Positions 1 to 11,324 of a stretch of 64,000 bases of DNA are shown piece after piece; the stretch's first letter is position 1, and each line of letters opens with the position of its first letter. The DNA comes from Zanthoxylum bungeanum. Its lineage: Eukaryota; Streptophyta; Magnoliopsida; Sapindales; Rutaceae. The position numbers and the translations under genes were made by a program. The notes beneath the pieces are model-generated. The model saw only the letters and a program-made list of their open reading frames with translations. It ran no database searches and had not been told where the DNA came from. Location of the stretch: contig SKCR01034777.1 of assembly GCA_019454045.1 (NCBI GenBank), forward strand, positions 18,528 through 82,527, given 5' to 3'.

Positions 1-271
1 TGACCTAGGCAGTCCCCATAAGTGTTGGGTGGTCGGTTCAGTCAAAAATACGTTTTGCGTTATTTTACGGAAAAACATTTTCGTAAACGTTTCGCGACAT
101 TTCTTACTTGTTTATGTCTTTATTTGATATTAAATAAACATATTTAGGTGAAATATGAAAAATTTATTCATATTAGATATTGAATAATTTTTTCGGCAAT
201 TTATAAAGTTTTAAAATTACGATTTCGCCCAAACAGCGCTTCCGCCGCGCCCTTCGCCCAAAACCCCAACA
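1..271 (+). repeat. Element A 5' LTR, last 271 bp
   Basis: This stretch repeats the end of the 3' LTR (about 5770-6039), including the ggtggtcggttc block and the terminal ccccaaca. A PBS follows directly, which fixes it as the 5' LTR. Confidence 0.92.
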
Positions 272-3200
272 AAAATGGTATCAGAGCAGGTCTGATGCTT
301 CATCCATTACATTAGTCATGCTTGATATATGATATGTAATCCAATTTTATTGTTCCCACATGTATGTAATCAATATGTTTCTTGACTTTTCGATTCTACG
401 TTAACAGAAACGTAACGGAAATTTAATGGTTAAATTGAGTTATGTTTTCTAAGATTGAATTGAATTGTTTAGAAAATGATTTAGATTAAAATTCTGCATT
501 TGATGTGGAGTGATGCTTCCTTGAGGAATATCCCCGCTTAAAATAAGGCTGTAAAGTAACGTGTATTGGATGCATGTTTCTTTGTCCGTCTTGTCAATAC
601 GGTTAATGGGTAACTTTCTATGGCTGCATTCTGAGACCTTGCCAAAGCAGTGATGGTGTAATTGATAGAATTTTATCTATGCCGGTTGTATATTGATACT
701 AGACAAATTCAAGTGTAAGTGAAAATCCTGAACGTGCCAAAGCTGTCAGGACTACATCGGTAGCTTGAGTTTGTCATTGGCAAGTGAAGCCTTGATACGC
801 CTCCTTGTGAACGTGCCAAAGCTTTCATAACGAGAAACGGTCAGGACCAAAAATCAGGAGTCACTGGCAAGACCGTGCCAAATTTGCGAGTTGAAATATA
901 TTCATGGGATCCTACTCTCACTATAGAATTCAATTTAATTATTTAATTTCCATTCTCCATTGGGGACTACGGTATTACGTAAAGTAGTGGGAGACACTGT
1001 TGGGTTAAAAATCCATAACTAAGGCAGTGCGTAATTTTATGGAAATTGCTGCTTTATGTTTTCCTTTATTCTATATCGTTTATAGAATTACACTTCTAAT
1101 CCACATCATGCATATTATTTGAATATGTTTTCTGACTTTACTTATGGTTGCCTATTTCTATAATAGGTTTTAGAATGACAGTAGACTTAGATATTGTTAG
1201 ATTAGCTCAAACTATCGGGAACTGTTGTTCCGATTTTCTTAAAAATCAAGATGATTAGTGACTTAGTTACTAAGTCACGATCAGTAATCTAAATAGATAT
1301 CTATTTTGGATTTAGTTATCTAGTAAGAATAGTTTCTTTTGCAGTAAGAATTTACTTGAATTAGTTCGTGTCTCGAGATTCTAGACTGGCATTAAGAAAA
1401 CTCCATTAGGTATTTCTTTATCTTATAATGACATTTCTTGGCTTCAGTGACTTTTAGAAGTCACGTGTTTGACACAGTTTGCTAATCAATAATTTGCAAT
1501 TGTTGTGAATAATTGAACGCAAATTGTAAAGCTTAAGAAAGAAGATGTGTATAGTTGTGTATAGAGAATATTGATTCTCACAATACAACAACTATAGGTA
1601 TTGGCTACCAGATCTCCCGTCTAGTTAATTAAAATAATGTTTAATGAATATTTTGATATTTGATATCAGAACTTGTGACTATTGGATAGTTACTTGTTCT
1701 GTATAAACAGTTGTTACATATTTTAATATGACTGATAGTGTCATTAATGAAAAAATAAACATTAAGAAAAATATTCGGTTAACTAAATAACTTAGAACCG
1801 TGCTTTATGAGATTTTATCACATAAGCATAAGATGTTTATTCCGTATGGTAAAGGATGGTCTGATACGAGATCACACCACATATCCTTATCCATTTAATG
1901 AATATTGTATTCAAGATGTGATTAAATCTCATTTAACCAGTGATCGTCATTGGACCACAAGATTTATTAGACTAATACATTGGATGTATGTAGTTTAATG
2001 AATTAGAAATTGCATAGATAGTTTTATTTACTTCGTAACTTAGTTAATTAATTGTCATGACTTAGTTGTGTGTTTCTAAAAGAATACATATTGAACGTCT
2101 TGAATGGTTCGAGAACTTTCAATATGTTTCTCATGAAACTTGGATAGAATATTTTGAATGGTTCAAAGATATTCTATTTGAAGTGTTGAAAACTATATGT
2201 TATATAATTCATTGTGAGTCTTTGAATTATTCAAAGTTGTTTGATATGATCAAACATATGAATTTAAGGCAATTAGTTCTAAAGTTATTTATTGAATATG
2301 ATTCTTACTCAATATAATTCTTCTATGATTCCATCGTTGATATTGAGTGTTACCAAATTAGTTTCAATACTCTTGAGGTTATGCTCCAGTAACACTAATT
2401 CATCTCTTTAATTAAGGTTTCATTGGTTTCTACAGTGACATATGATATGTATATGTAGAAAATTCGAATCTTAAAAGGTTTGAGATTTGAAACTTTCTTT
2501 TGTATAATTGTTATATAATTGAAAGTACTTGCGCCTTGGAGGTACAAGTAGAAGTTTATCATTTATTCTATTTAATAAAATATTATATTCTATTTGATAA
2601 AATATTTTTTCTACGATCCAGAGGAATAAAATTATTTTATTACTTGAAAGTAACATCAGATGTTAACGATTGTAGAAAAGACTTGACTTATTGAAGTCAA
2701 ATGTGAGAATGATAAACAATAAATGAAACTACATAATTAATAAGATGAAAAGACCCTTTGACATCTTCCGTATAAGTTCAATAGGATGTCAGAATCATTT
2801 ACAAAGTATTTGATACTTAATGATTCTGTTGTTTTCTTATTGAAGAAAATTATCCTATAACTTATAGTGGGAGCGATATTTGATATCGATTTCGGAAGTT
2901 AAAATTGAACCATAAATCTAAGATTGTTAATGGCTTACTATGTTCAAGTTTTGAACTTGATTAGGCTTTCGTTATGAATAGTTCATAAAATATGCAAATT
3001 ATTTGCGCAGCAAAAGCAAAGTGAGCTTGATAAAGGTTTGACTTTTATAGTGTGATTGTGAGAAAAGTTGAACTCAACTATCTGTTATAGATTCTGAGAA
3101 AACTTGTCTCTAGTCGCACTAATTGAACAATTAAATATTTGTTGGTTAATGTTAATATTAAACTATATATTTTGGCTAAAGAATGCAAAGTGGCGTTCTT

Positions 3201-4392
3201 GAGTGATTTCTTCGAATGAGATATCCGTCGTGATTTCTTTGTTTGAAGAGTTCATTCTAGAATGGCCCTAGAGTTTGTATTCTGCTGAGATCACAGTTTG
3301 ATATACTGGCTTATGGAGCCTATTGTAGACTCAAATAAGCTTTCTGAAAATCTGTATTCTCTAATTTTCATACAGTCAGATTGTCTGATTTTATCAAAGC
3401 ATAGAGAATACAATTTTGATAGTAGGGTTAGTGGGAGCGTACAAATTTCTTTCTAATATTATATATATCTTAAGTCTTATTTTCTCTGTGAAAGTAGTGG
3501 GAGTAGTCTCTGTTATATATGATATAGAACTAAAAGACTTGTGAGATACTTTCATTAGTCGTATGTTAGATATGATCTAATAAAGGACACAGTAAGACTA
3601 TCTGTATGACAGTTAGTATAATTGTTTGACAGTTAACGTGTCTTTTATATATATAGTATTCATCTTTCGTAAATGATGATACCTTTGTCGAAAGAGAGAT
3701 TGATCAGAATGTCTTGTCAATAATATGCATCATATGATGATGGCGTAATGAATACTATATTATGTGTGATTAAAGATATCAATTCAATCATAATTGTTAC
3801 GAGTTATTTTGATATGATGCAGACCATATGATGGGTCTTGAAACATGTTCTTTGTTATCTTAGAGATACTAAGAACGAGTTTCTTATTCATGGAGAATTT
3901 AGTCTGCAACCATAAGGTGAGATTAGTTTTGATCCTAATTATGACATTAGATAGTCTATGTCATATAAAGTCAGAAAAGATGCAGTGGGAGTGTCACCGT
4001 TGATTCTACTAAACTAGTGGAATCAGTTGCGACTTATGAAGTTGCATAGTGACCCTATAGATTAGAATTTTTCATATTAGTGTAGTGTTTGCGGTTGTCT
4101 CATAGTATTTGGATTTGATCTCTAAATACATAGACAACTCAGTAACTATAGCACAATACTGATATAACGTCTGAGTCATATTGATGTGGAATTTGGATAC
4201 TACAAAATATGAATAATGCTAGCTAAGGAAAACAATTGGGTTTGTTGGATAGACTCAATTTGTTAAAGCGGGCTTACTTGTTGTTGCCTACCTCTTGAGT
4301 GCTAGGTGAACTATTGTGGGCCATGAGTATGTGATATGCATTGAGATGTGTATATGATACCGTGGATTGGCACTAGAGCAAATAGGAAAAAT
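272..4392 (+). pseudogene. Element A interior: gag-pol remnant
   Basis: No open frame longer than about 83 codons survives. Short copia traces remain. At 3856-3909 one frame reads YLRDTKNEFLIHGEFSLQ, which resembles the segment before the RNase H aspartates in copia (LRRTKDAFLIYG in element G). The phrase gttagtgggagcg at about 3424 resembles the stretch just before the reverse transcriptase YVDD box in the other elements. The end (about 4376-4392) is a poor polypurine tract. The same dead interior recurs in element C, so the family was copied after it lost coding capacity. The copia assignment is firm; domain limits are not recoverable by eye. Confidence 0.8.
276..287 (+). other. Primer-binding site of element A
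   Basis: TGGTATCAGAGC lies 4 bases after the LTR end. It is the usual plant copia PBS, complementary to the 3' end of initiator Met-tRNA. The match is perfect. Confidence 0.93.
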
Positions 4393-6039
4393 TGTTAGGG
4401 TTGGTGCTCAGAGTGCCAATCCGGATCGTATTTATGTCTGATTAATAAATATGAGCAATTCTATTTTCCATAATATTACTAATTTAATGGTAGCACCATT
4501 GTCTTTTATACACTTATTCGATCTAATTACGATTTGATATCTGATTATGATTAGATTGAAACTAAATATAGTTTAGTGATACATATATATTCGACAAAGA
4601 CCCTAGGATTTACAACGTAGTGCGCAGTTACAACGTAGTTTGTAATTGACACTGGGAAACGCACTATAAGATGTATATCCTTAAATAAATTTCCTGGTCA
4701 AGATTTACTAACACGGGTCGGTTAGTAAAATTCGTTGAGACCAATACATGTCGTATATCGTGACTTGGTCCGATGGTTTATCCCAATGAACCATGAGTCT
4801 CGGGAGACCCGTATAGACATGTAGGTGTTTATTTGATAAACACTGAATGACTCATTGAAGATTTCCTAAAAGATGGTACACCAACGTCAATAGGAATCTT
4901 CTTGAGTTGAGCGAGCATAATGGTCATTTGACTTGAGATACCACTGTGGATATATGAGTTATCCTCCACACTTTGATGACAGTCACGTCACCGATCTATT
5001 CATGATCTGACCTCTGCCTATTCGTTGGGTGTGGACCAATGCTCATGATATCCTTTGCGTATCAAGAGAGGATCCGTCAGTCTTGTGTACAGGGCATAGG
5101 CATCCTGCACGTGTTTGCGATCTAGTAAATCCATAGTCGTGGTATAACTTCGGAAATCAGTTCCAAGTGTTATTTAGAGATCGTAAATTGAAATTCGACT
5201 ATATTATACCGAAGTATAATATGGATAGCCTATGATAGAGGGATTATACGTATGGAATGACCTCGACTTGTATAGTTAAGCGAGATTATCCGTGGTCGTC
5301 ATAATTCATTAGTGGGTGAATTATAGAAACGAAATTGGATTTCGTGACAGATAAACCTAAACTTAGAGAGTCCCACAATATGAAGTGTACTCGTTGAGCA
5401 CTTAGGCAACGCGTTATGAATAATACAGATTATTCATAATACTTCATCAGATTAAATGAGTTAATTCAGATCGTTTAATCGGTTAAACGATAACACATGC
5501 ATAAGGGCATTTTTGGTCGATTGTAATTAATATGTATTTGTATTAATTATTGGTCGATTATTTTTATTATTTGGTGATTAAAAATATGTCTTATGAATGT
5601 ATTGGATGTGTTTTGGGTGTTGGAATAATTGCCAGAAAGTGTTTCAAATTTGAAATAAGCGAAAACGGCGTTACCAGGTGACTTTTGAGCCAACCGGGTG
5701 ACGGCTGTCCTAACAGTGAATTTTTAACTATTTGAGCAGCCCATGAACTTCCCTAACACTATTGGGGCTGATCTAGGCAGTCCCCATAAGTGTTGGGTGG
5801 TCGGTTCGGTCAAAAACGCGTTTTACGTCATTTTACGGAAAAATATTTTGGTAAAAGTTTCGCGACGTTTCTTACTTGTTTATGTCGTTATTTGATATCG
5901 AATAAACACGTCTAGGTGAAATATGAACAAATTATTCATATTAGATATTGAATAATTTGTTTGGTAATTTAAAAAGTTTTAAAATTATAATTTCGCCCGA
6001 ATAGCGCTTCCGCCGCGCCCTTCGCCTAAAACCCCAACA
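4393..6039 (+). repeat. Element A 3' LTR (1,647 bp, short form)
   Basis: It starts TGTTAGGGTTGG and ends CCCCAACA. It is colinear with the LTRs of element C but lacks about 0.8 kb that C carries (roughly 13,620-14,500), so A has a deleted form or C an expanded one. It is also related, more distantly, to the LTR of element I at the right edge of the window. Confidence 0.92.
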
Positions 6040-6826
6040 TTAATTTCCAGCATTTACTTTATGTCATTTACTTTATTTAAGCTTTTACTAGCGTTAGATA
6101 TGTGTCGTAACTAAACCCATTAACTAGGGTTGTGACGAATTCCAATATCACCGGTTTATAAGGGGTTATTTTATAGTTTAGTTAATATAAAGGTTTATTT
6201 ATTAAGTCTTAAGCTTAATGCTTCTTGTTAACTGACCTTTAATAAGATTGATGTGGTAAACTTAAAATAAACTTGACAAATGAATTTTAGGTTTCAGCCT
6301 TAAACTTAATAGCCCACGATCTTCCTTGAGGATAGATAACTCTTTAATAGATTTCCTTACAGGATATACATATACCTGTCGGGCGGGGGTAGCCACAATT
6401 GGAACTTAATCTTAATGAATTCAAGTAACTTGGTTGACATAGACATATGATTAATTGGGTTACACTGGGTATTTGCATCTGACCATCGACAGAGGCTTCT
6501 GCATAATTTCGTGTTCCAGGTTAGTAAACCAATATATTGCACAAACATGAGATAACCACTTCATCTTTAAAAGATATTGGAAAGATTCACAACCCTGGAT
6601 AGTTTAATAATATTGAATTTTCCTTTAATTTACTTTCGCGTTGTTTAATTTACTTGTTTTAAGTTTAAAGTCACCATCCAATCAAACAACCAATCTATTA
6701 GATACTCGTAAACATTTGACTTCATAAATTAATAACTTAGGTATTAAGTCCTCGTGGGATCGATACATTTATACTACTTGAAATATACGTGAGCTTGCGT
6801 TATACGTGTGTGATTACGCCGGTCAA
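6040..6826 (+). repeat. LTR fragment of the H family
   Basis: Its reverse complement is colinear with 49,319-50,100 of solo LTR H, at very roughly three-quarters identity by eye. The block around 6308-6395 (agcccacgatcttccttgag, then gggcgggggtagcca) is much better kept than its surroundings. It ends in a conserved terminus (tacgccggtca). The left side is lost where element A begins, so A probably inserted into this LTR. I see no gene in it; the 63-codon frame at 6357-6548 is incidental. Confidence 0.75.
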
Positions 6827-7029
6827 TGTGTAAGCAAGTCATGAACATGGACAAATAATTTGGCATTAAGATATTTAATTAAGAACTTAAAAGGGAGATT
6901 TAGTACTTAACCTGCAAAAAAGCTAGATAGAATCGATTAAGAATAACATAAACCTAGGGCTTTAGCATATTATGTCGGGATGATTAAGGACAAAGTTGGT
7001 TTTAGAAAGTGAGATTAAATAAATCATAT
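6827..7029. other. Spacer, nothing recognised
   Basis: AT-rich sequence between the LTR fragment and the Mutator-like element. No PBS is visible after the LTR terminus, and no coding signal. Confidence 0.5.
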
Positions 7030-7310
7030 TTTTAGAATTTTACTTCACCGCCCACCCCCCACCCCCCTCATGCCCCCAAATCAATATACATACACATATA
7101 TATATACACACAAACTAATTTACAAATAACATTTATACTTATTTCATTTTATTAATTAAATTTTTTTATTTTTTATTTTTGTTAAATTTATATTTTTTCT
7201 CTTTATATATTTTTTCTTTTTTATTTGTTTAATAAATATTATAAATTTCTTATTTATTGTTATTTATTTTGTGTACATTTATTCATTTAATTTTTTTGAT
7301 TCTTTATTAA
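7030..7310 (+). repeat. Left inverted arm of the Mutator-like element (interrupted)
   Basis: AT-rich arm with a C-rich outer end (cccaccccccacccccctc at about 7052). It breaks at 7310 (gattctttattaa) where the solo LTR starts and resumes at about 9880 (taatttaacactactta). The uninterrupted mirror copy at 11,325-11,670 shows that the two pieces were once joined. Confidence 0.75.
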
Positions 7311-7993
7311 AGTAACATCCCCGATTTGGGAAATATTACCTGCAAGGAATAGGCCATACTATTCCCCCGAGCCTCTAATTCTTCAACCATAAACAATTAC
7401 TAATACTTTTTTCTCTATTAAAATACCACAAGTATAAGACCGTAGCCCAAGCTTAATAACATAACATACAACTCGACATCCATACTGAAAACTTAATATC
7501 ACACTTTTACAATGATTTCCTTAACATCAAAGACTAATACATAACTTTTACTTGAGTCTGACTGGACTCTTACTTTTTCTGACTTGAACTGAAGGACTCC
7601 AAACCCTAGTGACTACATCAGTATCCGTCCTCCCGAGCTCATCCTCCGAGAACACCTGCAAAACCAGAAAACTGGGAGTATGGGTTAGATCGTTGTACGA
7701 TCAAAGTAAGTGGATGATTTAAAATAAAAACTAAAATACTATAATGGAAACAGTTGATTCTAAAACCACAATTCAGAAATAACTTGTACGAAAACTCTTT
7801 TCTGAAAATCTCATCTGAATTCTCTTCGTAAATCTTATATTTCCTTAACATTTCTTATAAAACTGTTGTTTTCTGAAAACGTTTTTTCTAAAAACCTTTC
7901 ATGAAAGCCGTGTCTGAAAACACTTCTGAAATCTGAAACTGTTTCTGAAAAATTGATATCTTAAAACTGATTTTTTTTTTCTGAAAAACTTGA

Positions 7994-8281
7994 CGTATGG
8001 AGGCGTTACGTATCACCGTCCCCCCATACGCCTACTAGAGCTAGGAGTGCAAATCCATGACTTTGGGTCGTTATGTATCGCTATCCCCCAAAGCATGCCA
8101 CTACTGTCCCTGAAACTAGTGATCTTGGGGCGTTACGTATCGCCGTCCCCAAGCCATTGAACTAAAATTGGGGGTGCGGATCTATGCTACCCTCCAAGCT
8201 CTGAAACTATGATCTATGGGTATCTGTAATCCCTAGTCCTGAACTAGGATCTGGAGGCGTTACGTATCGCCGTCCCCCCAG
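7994..8281 (-). repeat. Array of four hairpins with conserved loop and co-varying stems
   Basis: Each unit has a loop core close to CGTTACGTATCGCCGTCC flanked by complementary arms. The arms differ between units but always match within a unit: CGTATGG/CCATACG (7994-8030), CTTTGGG/CCCAAAG (8061-8093), CTTGGGG/CCCCAAG (8124-8153), CTGG/CCAG plus GG/CC (8251-8281). In the minus-strand sense they lie downstream of the TATA box, so they would be in the transcript. Function unknown; the paired changes point to a selected RNA or DNA fold. Confidence 0.85.
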
Positions 8282-8824
8282 TCCTCTACATATGCACATA
8301 TTCTCTGTCCGTCAATTCCAAACTGCAGCAAGTTATATACCGAGGTGGGTTTTTCCCCATGCCTCAAAAACATAGAACTTATTCTGAAAAAAAAAACATT
8401 TCTTCTTAAATCATAAACTTAACTCATAAACTTTTATGTAATAACTGTAATAAAAATGAGCTATCGCCCTAAAATATAAAAAGTAAGTCTGTTGCAACAA
8501 TAACAAAATGAAAATCAATTTAAAAGAGTAGTGTCCACTCACTTTTCAAAATTTGGCTGGAGCTATACTGCTTTGTCGAATGAGATTGCAACTCCTGCAA
8601 TGGTCTATAGGAGATAACTTGATTAGACAAAAAAACCACGAGATAAGTTCTGGAACTAGGCTAAACTACTAAATTCAAGTACGTGATATCGTAACTTGGT
8701 ATATTATACTTGTACTAAGATGAAATATGTGTATACAAACTGATACGAGATCCTAAGGGTGGTCTCTAACACGCTAGGGAGGAACTGGGGTGGTTTAAAA
8801 CTGATTTTGGGAAATTTTGTACCA

Positions 8825-8910
8825 CGCGTCGCGACGCGCAACATCCAGAAACTTGCATTCATTTCCCTCTTGTGCATCGTGACGCACATCCCTTTTGCGT
8901 CACGACGCGA
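8825..8910. repeat. Three CpG-rich palindromes
   Basis: CGCGTCGCGACGCG (8825-8838) is a perfect 14 bp palindrome. TGCATCGTGACGCA (8873-8886) and TGCGTCACGACGCG (8896-8909) are one-mismatch versions. All have the form GCGTC-NN-GACGC. Similar motifs occur near the promoter of the unrelated solo LTR H (about 50,792, 50,811 and 51,194). Confidence 0.8.
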
Positions 8911-9281
8911 GGTAGTTTTCCAGGATTCTGCTCTTTCTTCTTCAAATGTAACTCACCCAAATGTAAACCCTAACATTCCATACTAAAATCGACACACAAA
9001 AGATCATAATACATTAACTTTACATATTTGAATTCAAGTTAACGTCCTCAATACTTCATTAGTCACATCATTTTCACCCTAGCTATAACCCTTAAAATTT
9101 ATCAAACTTGGGTACTTATGCTACAACCAATTTCTTTTTCTTTGCTAATCAATCAACAATAAACAATCCTTATCATGCCAATATTTCTATTCTTTCACCC
9201 AACTTCCAAAATCCAACAACTTAAATTTTTTGGGTTAAATTTTCTTACATTCTTCCTCTTGTATTTCTTCATTATCTAAGG

Positions 9282-9440
9282 TCTTCTTCTTCTTCTTCTT
9301 CTTCTTCTTCTTCTTCTTCTTTCTTCTTCTTCTTCTCCTCCTCCTCCTCCTCCTCCTCCTCCTTCTTCTTCTTCTCATTCTTCTTTTTCTCCTTCTCCTT
9401 CTTCTTCTTCCTCATTCTCCTTCTTTCTTTTTCCATTTTT
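9282..9440. repeat. CTT/CTC (GAA/GAG) microsatellite
   Basis: Pure CTT runs at about 9282-9335, CTC from about 9335 to 9362, then interrupted CTT. In the LTR's own sense this is a purine-rich leader just after the TATA box. The Glu/Lys-rich open frame across it is a repeat artefact. Confidence 0.9.
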
Positions 9441-9462
9441 TTCTTATTTACTGAATAGTATA

Positions 9463-9476
9463 CCATTTATATATTA
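9463..9476 (-). promoter_or_regulatory. TATA box of the solo LTR
   Basis: The minus strand reads taatatataaatgg, a good plant TATA box. It lies between the U3-like start at 9874 and the purine-rich transcript leader encoded by the CTT repeat. Confidence 0.55.
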
Positions 9477-9997
9477 AGGTTGTTTGATATTAGGGAAAAA
9501 TGGAGAAAAGTATGGAATTGTGTAGAAAGTTTGAGATTTTTCCAATTAAGTCCGGAATTACTATTTATTCGAATTTGGACTTGCATTTTTGACCTATTTC
9601 TGTTCCGAATTTGGAAAAATATTCAACGCAGAAGTTGTAGATCTCGATTTCAGCTCTCTGATAATATAAAATTCATAAAAATCAGAGTTCGTATGAAAAA
9701 GTTACAGCCCAAATACCATAGGCTGTCCGAAGTGAAACATCGTAACATCTAATGTCGGATTATCGAAGAATCTACCAATATTCATCTCACGAAAGCATAT
9801 GTTTCCAAACATGGTTTAAATTTTGTGACACTCGTCTCATATTGTAACAGTAGTCGAAATCCCTGGTCGTGATAATTAATTAATTTAACACTACTTATAT
9901 ATAATAGAAATTTTTTTTTTGATAGTCTATTTGTTTAATAAATCTGATATATTTTTTATGCATTTTTTTTTATTTTGAAAGTAGAGAAATTTATTTT

Positions 9998-10235
9998 ATT
10001 AAAAGTCGTATTGATTTAGATTCTGATTTTATTTTTACTTTATTAAAAGTTATTTGTCTTATTTACTTTCGTAAATCACTATCCATATCTACTTTTACTT
10101 TATTAAAAAATTTACTTTATTAAAAGTAGCATTGATTCTGATTCTGATTTTATATTTACTTTTTTAAAAGTTATTTGTCTTATTTAATTTCATAAATCAG
10201 TATCCATATCTACTTTTACTTTATTAAAAGTTATT
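9998..10235 (+). repeat. Tandem duplication, period 121 bp
   Basis: Two copies of an AT-rich unit: ttctgatttta starts at 10,021 and again at 10,142, followed in both by acttt..ttaaaagttatttgtc and by tatccatatctacttttac. It lies just upstream of the OTU-like pseudogene. A TATA-like cttatataaagag follows at about 10,247, so it may be part of an old promoter. Confidence 0.8.
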
Positions 10236-10374
10236 TATTTTAACTTCTTATATAAAGAGTAGTTTGCAAGTTTGAAGGTAAGATCATTTGAGCCTCTCTC
10301 ATCTCATTTTCTCTTTCCCTTTCAGCATATCATTCTCTCTTCTTATAATAGAGTTATCATCTTAGTAAAATATT

Positions 10375-11203
10375 ATGGATAACTACAACTTGGGATCATT
10401 TTCACATAGTTGGACATGTGAGAATGATGTTCTAAGTGGGGAGAGTATCGCCAACAATAGTCGTGATTTTACAACTGAATTTACTACAGACTAGGTTAGT
10501 TATTATCGTTGTATTATGTATATTCATTATATAATTTTAAAGTAGAGAAATTATGTTTATTTATTATTTATACATCTTCGTTATCTTTTTTTTATATATA
10601 TAGATTATTGAAAGTAGAAAATATATGATAAATTAGGCGAAAAGAAATTACATGTGGCATATCAATGTTATATTTCCCACACTATTGATGTTCAAGATGA
10701 TGGTCATTGTGGATTTAGAGCAATATCTGCACTAATCGGGTATGACGAAGAAGGTTGGGGTCAAGTATGATGCGACCTTATTGAAGAAATTCATCAAAAT
10801 AAGGATTTATATTATTGACTTTATCCATCAAATGAATGGGCGGATAATCTTGCAGCCACCGGCACTAGAGGTACATTGGATGGACTCAATGAGTTTAGGA
10901 ATTGTCATCGCATCGAGGAACAATCTTGTACTGTATATATTTGGTGAGAATGTTTGGACTTGTTATACTCACTTGTCATTAAGGTCCCCTATAGTTCCAG
11001 AACAAGAGCGTCAAGAAATAGTTATTGCTCATGTTGGCAGATATTTTGTGCAAGTTTTCTTACACCCTCATTACCCTGTACCACCCATTCCAATGTGGTG
11101 GTGGGAACATTTATCGTACAAAGCTACAGAATGGGCCACTCGTTATAGGATACATAATCAATTATGGTACGAAGTATTGAGTATATCACTAAATGCGTCA
11201 TGA
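10375..11203 (+). pseudogene. OTU-like cysteine protease remnant inside the Mutator-like element
   Basis: OTU proteases cleave ubiquitin-type bonds. A short first frame (10,375-10,494, starting MDNYNLGSFS) ends in a stop beside a splice-donor-like aggttagt, and an acceptor-like tatatatag precedes the next piece (~10,600). From about 10,660 one frame reads DVQDDGHCGFRAIS, the Asp-Gly-x-Cys block holding the catalytic Cys of OTU domains. The frame then shifts; the part at 10,742-11,203 ends with YFVQVFLHPHYPVPPIPMWW and an A-x-x-W tail, which resembles the C-terminal His region of OTU-like proteins I know from plant MULE-linked genes. Several frameshifts disable it. The OTU call is fairly firm; the intron and any former function are inference. 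Confidence 0.65.
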
Positions 11204-11324
11204 AGACACTTTGGAGGCAATATAAATTAGAATTTGTGTTTTTATATTTTCAAATGTTACTTTTTATATTGTTATTTGTACTCTTCTTTTAAATATATAT
11301 TTTTCTAATATACATGAGAATATT

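Larger units (their letters stand above)
1..6039 (+). mobile_element. Element A: decayed Ty1/copia retrotransposon, left end outside window
   Basis: The order is LTR end, Met-tRNA primer-binding site, a 4.1 kb untranslatable interior, and a 1.65 kb 3' LTR that starts TGTTAGGG and ends CCCCAACA. The interior matches that of element C in the same order, so A and C are one family. The left LTR is cut by the window edge, so the target-site duplication cannot be checked; ttaat at 6040-6044 would be its right copy. Confidence 0.9.
7311..9874 (-). mobile_element. Solo LTR, probably Ty3/gypsy, 2,564 bp
   Basis: The insert is bounded by attaa at 7306-7310 and again at 9875-9879, a 5 bp target duplication. 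Its location inside one MULE arm is independently shown by the unbroken opposite arm. Read on the minus strand it begins TGTCACGACC and ends near GGATGTTACT, with one terminal base altered at each end (an A for T at 7311 and a T for C at 9873). A TATA box on the minus strand at 9463-9476, about 400 bp in, supports this orientation. The start resembles Ty3/gypsy LTR starts I know from plants, but no gag-pol is attached, so the superfamily is inferred. A 41 bp scrap of the same LTR end is at 38,618-38,658. Confidence 0.7.

Noticed and set aside
276..287. tRNA genes at the Met-tRNA matches
   Set aside because: Only 12-15 bases match, each directly inside an LTR; no cloverleaf surrounds them.
1807..1998. 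63-codon frame shared by A and C (26,408-26,599)
   Set aside because: Ten amino-acid changes for about 17 base changes, which is what neutral drift gives; no known motif.
9272..9466. Lys/Glu-rich frame on the minus strand
   Set aside because: A direct translation of the GAA/GAG microsatellite.
10742..11203. 153-codon frame as an intact gene
   Set aside because: It reads the OTU region partly out of frame; the catalytic-Cys block lies upstream in another frame, so it is a pseudogene.
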